Shown one piece after another: positions 32,448-42,799 of a stretch of DNA of 64,000 nucleotides. The translations under genes and the position numbers were made by a program. The DNA comes from Byssothecium circinans (taxonomy: Eukaryota > Ascomycota > Dothideomycetes > Pleosporales > Massarinaceae): NCBI GenBank assembly GCA_010015675.1, contig ML977022.1:288767-352766 (forward strand), read 5' to 3'. Each line of letters starts with the position of its first letter. Position 1 is the stretch's first letter. The notes beneath the pieces are model-generated. The model worked only from the letters and a program-made list of their open reading frames with translations, was not told where the DNA came from and ran no database searches.

Positions 32448-34355
32448 TCAGCCAAAGTTGAAATCTTGACCAAACGGCATGCCCGCATCATCTGCTCCGT
32501 CCAGGTTCATAAACGTGTCGAATGTGAAGTCCGTTTCACCTGTCAGGTCGATAGGCTCCGGGGCCCTCATGGGTGGTGGTGGCTGGGCGGTCTTGTTCGG
32601 TTGCTCAGGGGGCGGTTCCAATCCATCGACAAGCTGCAGATTCTTGGGGACTGCGTTGCCGAATGCGTCGAGGCGACGGTCACAAGGAGTGCCGGCGAAT
32701 TTGCCTTGACCTGTAGCGTCGCCTCGCGCATTCATCCAGATGCCGTTACCGCCTTCGCCTTTCTGGACGGCTGCCTTGAAGTAATCTTCGAAGAGGATGC
32801 TGGATTCGTACCAGCGGCCTTTGACTTCTGAGATGTCGATGGTGGCACCAACGCTTACGAGATCCCAGTAGGCTATAGTGCCCGTGTTGGGTATGAGGAT
32901 GCGGTTCCGCCAATTGATGTCCTCCCGCATTCGTACGGGTATCTGGTTGTTCGTGGGGGGCTGCGGAGGAGCGTTTGGGTTTGTTACAGGCAAAGTTTTG
33001 TAAGAGTAGACGTCCCCAGTGAAATTGACCTTAGCAGGAGACCCTGGCGCTACTTTTTCGGTGATCGTGGTAACGACCATGATGTCTGTGCCGAGGGCGA
33101 GTCGTAGCCGTACTGGTTCTCCATTCCAGATCTTCTCTCCACCCAGGTATATGCCGTTGTATTGTCGATACTCCATACCCCCAACTGCGTTGGACTTGAT
33201 GCGCTCAAACAATGTGTATGTGATGTCGACTGCCTTTGCTGCCAGGATGGAAGCGTCGACATCGGGTATACCGTCGCCATAGCGGCCAGCCAGCAGATCA
33301 GCCCAAGGAGCGCTATTGTAGGTCGTATGGGGATTCTGCTGGAGCCATGCATACGTGCACGATGGAGCTGACCAGGCGAGCCATGGCTTGATCTGATCCG
33401 TGACAAGCTCTTGAGCGGGAGAATCGAAGGGGTGCGAGAGGGGTTGCACGAGATATATGTGTGTCTTGTTGTCCTTGGTCCAACGGCGGGCCACGAGTCC
33501 CAAGCCCCAGGCAGCTTTGGTTGGCCTAAAGAACCACACCACCTCTCCAGTGCGCGCCATCCACTTGCCATATCGGGCGTCCATTCCTTGTTCTTCGTGG
33601 CGAATCGGGGGCAGGTCTGTGGGTACCTTTCGCTCTGGCGCCCTGATCTGTGTGCTTACGTTAGGGTTTGGGGTCGCGGGTTTGACGTTGGGGCTCTGGG
33701 CGGTGGGCGTGCCGGCGCTCTGTCGGCGGATAGGCATAGGCATAGGCATCTGCTGCACGGTTGGGCTGCGGCCCACGGGGGTATTTTCTTTCCTCATGAA
33801 TGTCTCCGACTTGGGCTCTACTTTGAACGGTGGCGGTGGGGCAGTTTTCTCAGCCTCGAGCTGCAGAGGGGAGCATATTCGGCAGGTGCAGTTCTGGTAG
33901 TCGCTGGTTTCGTCGGTGGAGAGCCATAGCAGGTGTGGGAAGAACTCGATGGGGCTGCGGAAGCGCTTCTTCGGGCCTTTGGGGTATCCGTATAGGTAGG
34001 CATCTTGTCTGTCGCCGGGATTGCTCTTTCCTTTCGACTTGATGTGCTCGTAGAGGTGGTAGCCGTCGGGGAACTCGTGGAGGATGCATTGATTCCACTT
34101 GTCTTCGTGGGCCTTTCCGCCCACCTCGCGGAGCAGCATGCCACCTAGCTTCTTCCGCCATTCGATATGCTTGGGGTCGTCTTTCTCAATCTTGCGGTAG
34201 TAGTCGGATATGCCTTGCTTGTTCGGCCCGTTGTTGAGCTGCTCTTCGGTCGGCCCATTGCGTATGACGTTGCCTTTCTGGTTGACCACCGGCTGACCAT
34301 CGGATTTGCAGGCGAATATGGGGTAGAAGGCAGTGAGGGGCTGCGACAGGGACAT
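32448..34355 (-). CDS. clr2: Clr2-like transcription-silencing protein
   Basis: Single exon, 635 residues. In fission yeast Clr2 belongs to the SHREC histone-deacetylase/remodeller complex that silences heterochromatin. The N-terminal domain here reads GPTEEQLNNGPNKQGISDYY, then HIEWRKKLGGMLLREVGG and ILHEFPDGYHLYEHIK, ending in the cysteine cluster CTCRIC; these are hallmarks of the fungal Clr2 family. The second domain includes the aromatic block YGKWMARTGEVVWFFRPTKA, with further conserved C-terminal sequence. A long proline-rich linker lies between. I chose MSLSQPLTAFYP at 34355; an in-frame ATG at 34403 would add 16 proline-rich residues. It is divergent from a SNF2-type remodeller gene, a suggestive neighbour. 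Family is confident; complex membership here is inferred. Confidence 0.88.
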   Translation of the reverse strand: MSLSQPLTAFYPIFACKSDGQPVVNQKGNVIRNGPTEEQLNNGPNKQGISDYYRKIEKDDPKHIEWRKKLGGMLLREVGGKAHEDKWNQCILHEFPDGYHLYEHIKSKGKSNPGDRQDAYLYGYPKGPKKRFRSPIEFFPHLLWLSTDETSDYQNCTCRICSPLQLEAEKTAPPPPFKVEPKSETFMRKENTPVGRSPTVQQMPMPMPIRRQSAGTPTAQSPNVKPATPNPNVSTQIRAPERKVPTDLPPIRHEEQGMDARYGKWMARTGEVVWFFRPTKAAWGLGLVARRWTKDNKTHIYLVQPLSHPFDSPAQELVTDQIKPWLAWSAPSCTYAWLQQNPHTTYNSAPWADLLAGRYGDGIPDVDASILAAKAVDITYTLFERIKSNAVGGMEYRQYNGIYLGGEKIWNGEPVRLRLALGTDIMVVTTITEKVAPGSPAKVNFTGDVYSYKTLPVTNPNAPPQPPTNNQIPVRMREDINWRNRILIPNTGTIAYWDLVSVGATIDISEVKGRWYESSILFEDYFKAAVQKGEGGNGIWMNARGDATGQGKFAGTPCDRRLDAFGNAVPKNLQLVDGLEPPPEQPNKTAQPPPPMRAPEPIDLTGETDFTFDTFMNLDGADDAGMPFGQDFNFG

Positions 34356-34839
34356 GGCGGGTGGGGCGCGTGGTTGGAGAAGTTCAGGTGGTGGTGGAAG
34401 CAATCAATTATCATTTACCAGAGAGACTGAGAGTCGCGTCGGAGTTACGAGGCTTATCGATAAGCTTGTCGCCGACGCCGCGCGACCTCCGATCGCGACT
34501 TCTCACTTCTGAGCAGAAATTGGAAGCGACGCGTTCGTCACCAAGTCTCCGGGGTCATTTTGCAACCCTCCTCACCACAACGTGTATTTTGTTGTTCTAT
34601 ACACCTCCATCTCCGCCACTCCCTATACCATGGCTCGAAAGACCTAATTGCCGCGGTCACTCTCATCTTCACCCTCACCTTCACTCTCGATATGCCGCTA
34701 CTCCTTGGTTTCATCCTCATCCTCACCCTCACCTCGATGTGAGGTATATAGATCGCCCGTTGCAATCCTGCCTCACCCGTTCCCTGCCCTGCTGTCTCTT
34801 ACCATTCTCTTCCTATAGTGCCGCACAAGAGACTCCACT
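34356..34839. promoter_or_regulatory. bidirectional promoter of Clr2 and SNF2 genes
   Basis: A 484-base spacer between divergent start codons, so it must serve both genes. It contains a perfect 14-base palindrome GCTTATCGATAAGC at 34452-34465, which holds two inverted GATAA/TTATC cores, and a CACCCTCACC-rich patch at about 34670-34735. Regulatory use of the palindrome is inferred from its symmetry and position only. Confidence 0.5.
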
Positions 34840-37800
34840 ATGGACGAGCGACCTCGCTTCAAACTCGGCTCGCCCATCCCCAGTACACCGCCGAAGAAGC
34901 GCGGAGGAGCATATGAGAGTCTCCTTGCACTTTTTGGATCCATGAGCTCGGCGACATCGGCGACGAAAGCCCGGCGCGAATCGTCCCTTACTGAGGCAAA
35001 GCCAACACAGCCGGTGGACAAACCGACGGAAAGCAAACAGACAGTGCGTCTAGACAACCGACCGAACCGCGCTCCCTTAATTCGATCGCGGAGCCCTAGT
35101 GCAGAATCCTCTACCACAAAATCATCTCTCGCTCACGAGGGTACCGACTCTGCCGCCGACAACACCAGCAGTGAGGAATCAGAGGAATCCAGCGAAGACG
35201 AACCCGCCGCGCCTGTCCGCCGGGCTCGTACACTACAGTCAAGACACCACCTGGGAGAGCTGAAGATGGAGGCCAGGAAGAAGGACCCCACTCCGCGCCG
35301 AAGTGCTCGCAACCGGCCATCCGACATATTAGCTTCTGATACGGTCGCGCCCACTCCTCCTCGAGCCGTGCCACGGCGCATACAACAGCCCCGGAGGCTC
35401 GGTACTGCGCGTGCCCGGCTACGTGACGATATCGCGCAGAAGACCAAGGCCAAAGCCAACAACTTTTTCGTCGCCAACCAGGACCGCTTCCTCCCGCTGC
35501 TCCCGGAACATAACTATGTGTCCCGTCTTGTCTCAAAACAGCAGGTCGGCCCCATCGTGGAGTATGAGTCGCTCAAGCAGCAGCCTGAGGGTGTGACTGC
35601 AACCATGAAGCCTTACCAGCTCGAAGGGTTGTCATTCCTGGTCCATCTGCACAACAACGGTTTCTCAGGCATTTTGGGAGACGAGATGGGTCTTGGAAAG
35701 ACTCTCCAAACTTTATCCCTCTTTCAATACCTGGAAGAGAAAGACCGAGAATCTGGCACAACGTCTGAGGAGCTACGGCCGTATCTTGTTGTGTGCCCAC
35801 TGAGTGTGCTCAACTCCTGGTTCGTTTCCAATCACTCAAAAAACTGAATACATACTGATGCAAAGACAGGGTCAGCGAAGCACAGAAATGGGTACCCGAG
35901 CTAAAAGTGCTTCGCTATCACGGCAACCCAAAAGAGCGGGACCGACTCAAGAGGGTTGCTCTAGGCCTTGAAGACCAGCGCGGTAACGAGACCACCCAGG
36001 CAAGGCAGCGGAAGGCATCCAAGAAAGCCGGGGTAAAGGTCACCAAGCTGCCCACTGAAGAGACATCCAACTCGTTCAAGATTGTCGTAACCACATACGA
36101 AACGTTTCAGGCGGAGAAGGCTTGGTTTGGCCACTCTTTTATTTGGCGCTATGTTGTTCTAGACGAAGGCCACAAGATCAAGAGCAGCGCCACGCAAATC
36201 TCAACCTCGCTGAAGAACGTATCTTCCGAATACCGTCTCATTCTCACCGGAACACCCCTCCAGAACAACCTCGTGGAAATGTGGGCTTTGCTAGCCTGGC
36301 TGTACCCGGACGTTTTCACCGAGAACACACAGTCCCTGTTCAAGGAGTCATTCGACCTCTCTCGGGGAAAGATCAATCGCAAGACCTTGGATGATGCCCG
36401 AAGCCTACTTGAGCTCATCATGTTACGGCGTATGAAGGATAGCCCGAGCGTTAACTTGGGTCTGCCGGAGAAAGAGGAGGTTCTTCTTTTTACCCCTCTC
36501 ACGCCCCTGCAACGGCTGTGGTATACTCGTCTGCTTACACGCATGGATGATACCGTGCTGGACGAACTCTTTGTGGATAGCAAGTCTAAAGAGAAGGCGG
36601 CTCTAGAAGAAGACAAGCATGATGAGCAACTCCAAGCGCGTCTCGAGCATCTGGAGGCCGGGGACGACGAGAAAGATGATCAGTGGGAGAAGACTGCCGA
36701 GATGATGCGACAAGCGATCAAGAAGGAGCAAGAACAGCAGGCTGCTGGACCCTCCAAGTCCGCTTGGCAGAAACTCATGAACCTCGTGATGCAGCTGCGG
36801 AAATGCTGCTCGCACCCATATCTAATCCCAGGCGCCCGGCCAGAACCCTACGCCGTTGGCCAGCATGTCATTCGGGCGTCTGGCAAGTTCATCTTGCTCG
36901 AAAAGTTGTTGAGGAACAGCATCTTCATGCAGGGTAAGAAGGTTCTCATCTTTTCTGGCTTCACCACGACTCTAGACTACTGCGAGGATCTTCTCTCGAT
37001 TTTGAGCAATTTTGGGCAGGAGTTCAAGTACTTGCGCTTGGACGGTAGCTCTCAACGCGCTCGGCGTAACCTGGACATTCGCCTTTTCAACGATGCAAAG
37101 TCCGACTACAAGGTGATGCTTCTGTCCACTCGTGCTGGTGGACTGGGTATAAATTTGACCACCGCTGAGGATATCGTATTCCTCGATGAGGACTGGAATC
37201 CGCAGATCACGCTACAGGCCGAAGCCCGCGCCCACCGCATTGGGCAGTCCAAGAAGGTCACCGTCTACAAGCTTTGTACTCAGGGTACAGTAGAGGAGCA
37301 AATGATGGGCCGCATTCGCAAGAAACTCTGTAAGTATTCCTGCGCGATACATGTCGTTTCTAGACGAAGCGTATTGACTCACATTTGCATGAGCTTTGCT
37401 GACTTGTAACAGATCTTTCGACAAAGATTACAGAATCCATGAAGAGCGTTCATGGAGACCAAGCGTCGGCCGGGCGGGCATCACTTGAAGAAGATGCGCC
37501 GGAGATGAGCACTAATCAGCTTAAATCTTTGATTCGTCGTGGAGCTCAGACGCTTTCGCACCCCGACATTGATGTCACGGATATGCTCTCTTGGGATCTA
37601 GACAAGATGATGGAAAAGTGCCGTGACAAAGCAGCAGACCCACTGGTGAATCCAGATGTGACGGCCGCTGAGGTTGATGAGGAGAAATGGCTCTCGACCA
37701 TGGAGCGTGTCGAGTGCGCAGTCCTAGATGGCAAGCGGTACCAGCGAAACCGTGGCAAGGTTGAGAAGGCTACCGATCACATCTTGCCAGAGTCGATCTC

Positions 37801-38959
37801 CCGACAAGATCGCCGCAAAGGGAAGAACACCACTGTCATGATAGACGGTTTCGCCATCAACAAGGAGTCCCTCCACTGCGGAGATTGGGAGGCCGTCCCC
37901 ACTATGGCTGGAAAGGATCCCCGCCTCGCAGATGTCAAGCGTGAAAAGCGCCGCGAGTTCCAGCATGAGGGCCACTGCCTTGGCTGTTTTGATGGTGCTG
38001 ACTCTGGACACTTGATTGGTTGCAAGAGCTGTCCTCGAGCCTATCATTTCGACTGTTTGGAGCCTGAGTTCCAAGAGAAGGTTAAGGGTTTTAATGGATT
38101 CTTCTGTTCACAGCATGTCTGTTGCGAGTGTGGCAAAAACACTACGGATGCAGGGGGCTTGATATACCGTTGTCGTTGGTGCCCCCGCGCTTATTGCGAG
38201 GATTGTTTGGCGACAGCAGGCACTGAAGAGCTCGTCGGCGAGAATCTCCCAGAGTTCGATATGATGGGCGAAGGTAAGTGACGTGTACCGATAATCCTTG
38301 AGAAGAATTCCGCTAACGTTCGTACAGGTACGTGACTTACACTGACAACCCCTTGAAGGAGCTTTACTAACTTCGATATAGGGCCTACAGCTACCGGCTT
38401 CTACATCAAATGTCCCGAGTGCGTCGGCGCGGTTGCAGAGGATGAGGAGCGACTGGAGTGGATGCGAGGCATGGAATTGAGCTACAATGAGCAGCATGAT
38501 GAGTGGATTAAAATGAAAGAGGAAGAACAGCGTCAGATCGAGGAGATGCAAGACGCTGCAGCCGCTCAAGAGGTAGCCCGCCGCGAGAACAGCCTCAACG
38601 TCAACGGCAGTCGTAAGCTGCATCTACCTCAACAGCTGCTCGACGAGTTCAACTCTAAGCGTTCTATCCCTGTCATTGACCTTAGCTCTGACTTGGACGA
38701 CGATTCAGGCGCGTCCCCCCCTGCGCTTACCGACAATTCCTTCGCCACACCCATCACGGGCGAATCCGGCTTTAGCACACCGCGCCGCATGCACGACCCC
38801 TACCGACCGCCAGGATCTGGCAAGAAGCGTGCTGACGCTGGCTTTGGCGATACGGACGGATATCGTGCTAAGAAAAGGACTAAGGTTGAGCAACATGCGT
38901 ATGCATGGCAGAAGGAGGACACGGCTGATCCGTACAATGGCTGGGCCTTCGGTAATTGA
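34840..38959 (+). CDS. SNF2-family chromatin remodeller with PHD-like fingers
   Basis: Four exons, 34840-35819, 35870-37329, 37413-38273 and 38382-38959, give about 1292 residues. It is an ATP-driven remodeller of the SNF2 superfamily. After a disordered, charged N-terminus (1-200) come motif I GDEMGLGKT (280-288), motif II DEGH (425-428), LTGTPLQNN (about 452), and in the second lobe STRAGGLGINL and QAEARAHRIGQ. Residues about 1002-1080 hold a Cys/His-rich block (CLGC...CKSCPRAYHFDCL...CCECGK...CRWCPRAYCEDCL), a PHD-type chromatin-reading module. A charged helix and a basic tail follow. I see no HAND-SANT-SLIDE, so it is not a plain ISWI. The third intron position holds two abutting 54-base introns. 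Divergent from Clr2. Confidence 0.92.
38274..38381 (+). other. two abutting 54-base introns in the SNF2 gene
   Basis: Between exons 3 and 4 lie 108 bases that split exactly into 38274-38327 (GTAAGT...GCTAAC...TACAG) and 38328-38381 (GTACGT...ACTAAC...TATAG). Each half has its own donor, branch and acceptor, with the branch at the same offset. The halves match at about 32 of 54 positions without gaps (hand count). No exon base lies between them. Confidence 0.75.
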
Positions 38960-41041
38960 GTGGCGGACCTCAGCTCGTCTTCGCAGAGAACCAACCCCGG
39001 TTGCTCGTCTCCACGATAAGAGAAAGACTATTGGGATCACGCAGACATGGCATCACACAGCCTTTTTTTTTTTTTTTGTAGTTTATATACCCCCCTTTGA
39101 CGGTCTCCTTTGGGACTGTGCCAATGGCATTAGCGGTCTCTTTTGGATTGTAGTACAGGCATGGCTGGATGGCGATGGCGATGGTGGAGAGCTAGATGGG
39201 GTCGTTGAAATGAATTCGTATTCGGACCTCGGGGTTCATGGCGCGACGTTGGTTTGTTCGACCGACTGGCTGATGGGTGTGCTTGAGTCTGCTAGGTTGA
39301 GATAGTATAGTCTCGACGGGGCCGTTGTAGGTGTGGGGAATGTGGCTCTCTGCTTGAGCTGGACAAAACGATATAGGGAAGCGAAATGTGGTAGTGGGTT
39401 TAGTTGAGGATGAGATGGGTTATGTATAATTGATAATGTGGATGTATGATGAGTTGTTTAGTGCCTGGGGATGTGCGTCTTGTACTGTTCACGCAGGGAC
39501 TAGTATTATGTGGAGGTGTTTTTGGTAGACCTTTTTTACTTTGTTCGAGGATGGTGGCTTCTTGGGAGCGATATACTGTATATCCATGAGTCCGTTGATT
39601 TGTCGGTGAAGCTCGTCAAGGAAGTGAAATATCATATACCCAGCTTCCACGCTCCTAGCTTACAAAGGAAGAGATGGAATCTAGTACTGAGCGCATTTAA
39701 GCTACACTAATAACTATGTCATCGTACCGTGGTGTCAAGATGTATAGACTAATGATGTCATAGTACAATGACAGCCTTAAAGATACTCTCGAGATCTAGA
39801 TCTTAGAACAGTGTCAAGGAGATCGCAGACGGATATATGTTCTACCTAAAGGCTAAGAGTGAAGGAAAAAGATCAGTTAAAATATTCAGGAAAAATGCAT
39901 GAAGGAAAATCCTTTAGAACTAAGATAGCGTTGAGCATCTTTTCTAAATAGTCATAGAGCATTGTATTGAGCGTGCTACAGCTCGGCAAAAGTTTGAGTT
40001 GTTGAGACGCACCTGGATCCGCTTGTATGAACTGTTCTCCTCCACAGGGTTTTCTTGGTCGAACGATAGGGAAAGTTCGTTATGTTCTAAAGCTTATTAT
40101 CGAAGTCGTTAGACATATTAGTTAATGATACGTTTAATAATCTATCATAGGTAATAGTTCTCTTCTAGCAAGAGCTACACTGAAAGCCCCACAGTACCGC
40201 GTGAGATTTGAACAGCTTCCAAAACGGTCAGTTTCAGGCTCTTCTCAGCAGGTGAATTTACGTAAGTATGCTGGGGAGAAGCGACAGTGATAGAATAATC
40301 GAAGTTTGCTACTGTTTCGTAGACTGACACTCTTTCTGTGTGCAGTGGCCAGCAAGCTGCTGGTTTTAGGATATCCTTGAGGTTGGAGAAACTGGTATGC
40401 CTATGAGCTCTATATGTTACACAGCGTCTTTGCACGTTGTATTTTTTGAGCGGGCCTTATGATAGTTTAGGTGATGGATTCAACACTGCAGGTAAGCAGC
40501 GTGATTGCGAAAGCATCGACACTGCGGACACTGTCATGTTGAGACGCACCTGTGAAAAGAGAGATTGCGAGACTCCGACTAGTTTTTGTATCTGTACTTA
40601 TTAGAGCTATTGAGATTTAGGATTATAGAATTACATATCAACGTGCAGTGTGAAGGCTGTCGCAATAGGAAAAATCTTAATAGAAAACACGATGTTAAAG
40701 ATTCCTCACGAATATGATTAAAGGTTATATAATATGTAAGAGTTTATATTAAAGATTACACACTATAGTGTTTTCATTTCTCTAGTCTTCCCTTCTGCAA
40801 AAGGGTGCTATGGTTCACTTGCAGTAAGCTAACCGCTCTTGTCCATTGCATCCAACCTTGCAACGTCGTACACAGAACGCATAACCTCGTATTCTGCCCC
40901 TCCATACTTTCCGAATAATGATCATACCTAGGTAGACTCAGATACCCCTTCAATACCATTTTCACGTTTTATCCATGATTGTATAGAATACTCCTATCTT
41001 AGCTCTATCACACATTCACACCAGCGACCATCTCCATAAAC
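38960..41041. other. AT-rich intergenic, possible repeat relics
   Basis: About 2.1 kb with no credible gene. A poly-T run sits near 39064-39079. The part from about 39700 to 40770 is AT-rich with many TA steps, resembling decayed repeat DNA. The 16-base sequence TGTTGAGACGCACCTG occurs twice in the same orientation, at 40000-40015 and 40537-40552. The last hundred or so bases must hold the monooxygenase promoter. Confidence 0.5.
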
Positions 41042-42799
41042 ATGAACTCCACACCCCGTCCAGTAAACGGCCAATACGACGTCCTAATCATCGGTGCGGG
41101 TCTATCCGGAGTCTACAGCCTCTACAAAATCCGCCAGCAGTTCCCCGACTGGCGCATCCGCCTCCTCGAAGCCGGCACCGACGTCGGTGGAGTATGGTAC
41201 TGGAACCGATATCCCGGCTGCCAAATCGACACCGAGTCAGTATCCTACTCATTCTCCTTCGACAAGGAGCTGTTACAAGAATGGCAGTGGAAAGATACAT
41301 TCGCTTTCCAACCCGACACTCAACGCTACATCCGGCGCGTGGCCGAGAAGCACGACTTGTACCGAGACATGCAGTTCAGCACGCGGGTAAAATCCGCATG
41401 GTGGGACGATAGTTCGCATGCATGGACATTTGTGGATGAGAGGGGAGAGAAATATGTAACGAGATTCTTTGTGAGTTGTTTGGGCTTTTTGTCGAATCCG
41501 ACACTGCCTGCGATACCAGGCATCCAGGACTTCGCAGGCCAAGCATTCCATACATCGCGCTGGCCCAAGGACGTAGACATCCACCGAGATTCCAAGGACA
41601 AGCGTATCGGTATCATCGGCACCGGAGCAACCGGTATCCAATGCACAACGGCCCTCTCCAAACTCGCCGACATCAAATCCCTCACCGTCTTCCAACGCAC
41701 TGCAAACTGGGCCGCACCACTACGCAACGAAACCCTCTCCCCCGAGCAAGCAGAAGAAATCAAAACCACCTACGATGACGTCTTCGCCCTCTGCGCCAAA
41801 ACACCAGCGGGATTCTGCCACCAAGCCGACCTCCGAAACACCTTCGACGTAACGCCTTCCGAGCGCCTCGCCCTCTACGAGAAAACCTACTCCGAACCCG
41901 GTTTCTCAAAATGCTTTTCCCTCTTCAAAGACACGTACAGCAACCGCGCCGCCAACGACGTCTACACGGCATTCATCGCCTCGAAGATCCGCGAGCGCGT
42001 GCACGACCCCGACGTCGCTGAAAGCCTGATACCAAAAGATCACGGCTTCGGCTGGCGCCGCGTCCCCCTCGAGAGCGGATACTACGAAGCCTTCAACCAA
42101 CCCCAAGTCCACCTCGTAGATCTGAGAAAGACGCCTATTGAGCGCATCACGAGGACTGGGATCCAGACTACAGACGGGACGGTCCATGAACTAGACGTTC
42201 TCATCTATGCGACAGGTTTCGACGCTATTACCGGCGCCTTCAACGCCATAGACTGGCACGCAAAAGATGGAAGGCCTTTAATAGCCCCCAGCCCCAGCCC
42301 TAGCTCCGGCATCGACGACAAGGCCTCTCTCCAACCCATATGGCCCGACCACCGCCCCAGCACATTCTTAGGAATCCACATCCCCTCCCTCCCTAACACC
42401 TTCGTGGTGCTGGGCCCACACCAGCCCTTCGGCAACGCAACGCGCAGTATCGAGCGCACCGTCGGCGTCATCGCAGACTTGCTTGTCTTCTGCGCCGCGA
42501 GGGGCTACACGTACGTGGAGCCGAGGACGGAGGCGGTGGAGCGCTGGACGAGGCATGTTGTCGAGTGTAGTCGGGGGAGCTTGGCGGGGGAGGTGGATAG
42601 TTGGCAGAGTGGGGTTAATGGGAATGTAGAGGGGAAGACAAGGAGGGCGGTGGTGAGGTATGTGGGGAGTGGGCAGGAGTTTGAGAGGTGGTGTGAGGAG
42701 TGTAGGGAGGGGGAATATGGGGATTTGATCTTGAAGAAATCGGGGGAGGAGAGTGCGGGGAGGTCAAGGGGTTTAGGGAGGGGGGAGTCGAGGCTTTGA
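41042..42799 (+). CDS. Baeyer-Villiger-type flavin monooxygenase
   Basis: Single exon, 585 residues, the usual size for a type I Baeyer-Villiger monooxygenase. Such enzymes use FAD, NADPH and oxygen to insert an oxygen next to a ketone. The FAD-binding GAGLSG is at residues 18-23, the BVMO fingerprint FAGQAFHTSRWP at 164-175, and the NADPH-binding GTGATG at 193-198. A late ATG motif, LIYATGFDAITG, marks the second FAD segment. VWYWNRYPGCQIDTES is typical of cyclohexanone/cyclopentadecanone-type members. The C-terminal 60 residues are low-complexity. There is no adjacent biosynthetic core gene, so substrate cannot be inferred. Family is certain from the fingerprint. Confidence 0.94.
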   Translation: MNSTPRPVNGQYDVLIIGAGLSGVYSLYKIRQQFPDWRIRLLEAGTDVGGVWYWNRYPGCQIDTESVSYSFSFDKELLQEWQWKDTFAFQPDTQRYIRRVAEKHDLYRDMQFSTRVKSAWWDDSSHAWTFVDERGEKYVTRFFVSCLGFLSNPTLPAIPGIQDFAGQAFHTSRWPKDVDIHRDSKDKRIGIIGTGATGIQCTTALSKLADIKSLTVFQRTANWAAPLRNETLSPEQAEEIKTTYDDVFALCAKTPAGFCHQADLRNTFDVTPSERLALYEKTYSEPGFSKCFSLFKDTYSNRAANDVYTAFIASKIRERVHDPDVAESLIPKDHGFGWRRVPLESGYYEAFNQPQVHLVDLRKTPIERITRTGIQTTDGTVHELDVLIYATGFDAITGAFNAIDWHAKDGRPLIAPSPSPSSGIDDKASLQPIWPDHRPSTFLGIHIPSLPNTFVVLGPHQPFGNATRSIERTVGVIADLLVFCAARGYTYVEPRTEAVERWTRHVVECSRGSLAGEVDSWQSGVNGNVEGKTRRAVVRYVGSGQEFERWCEECREGEYGDLILKKSGEESAGRSRGLGRGESRL

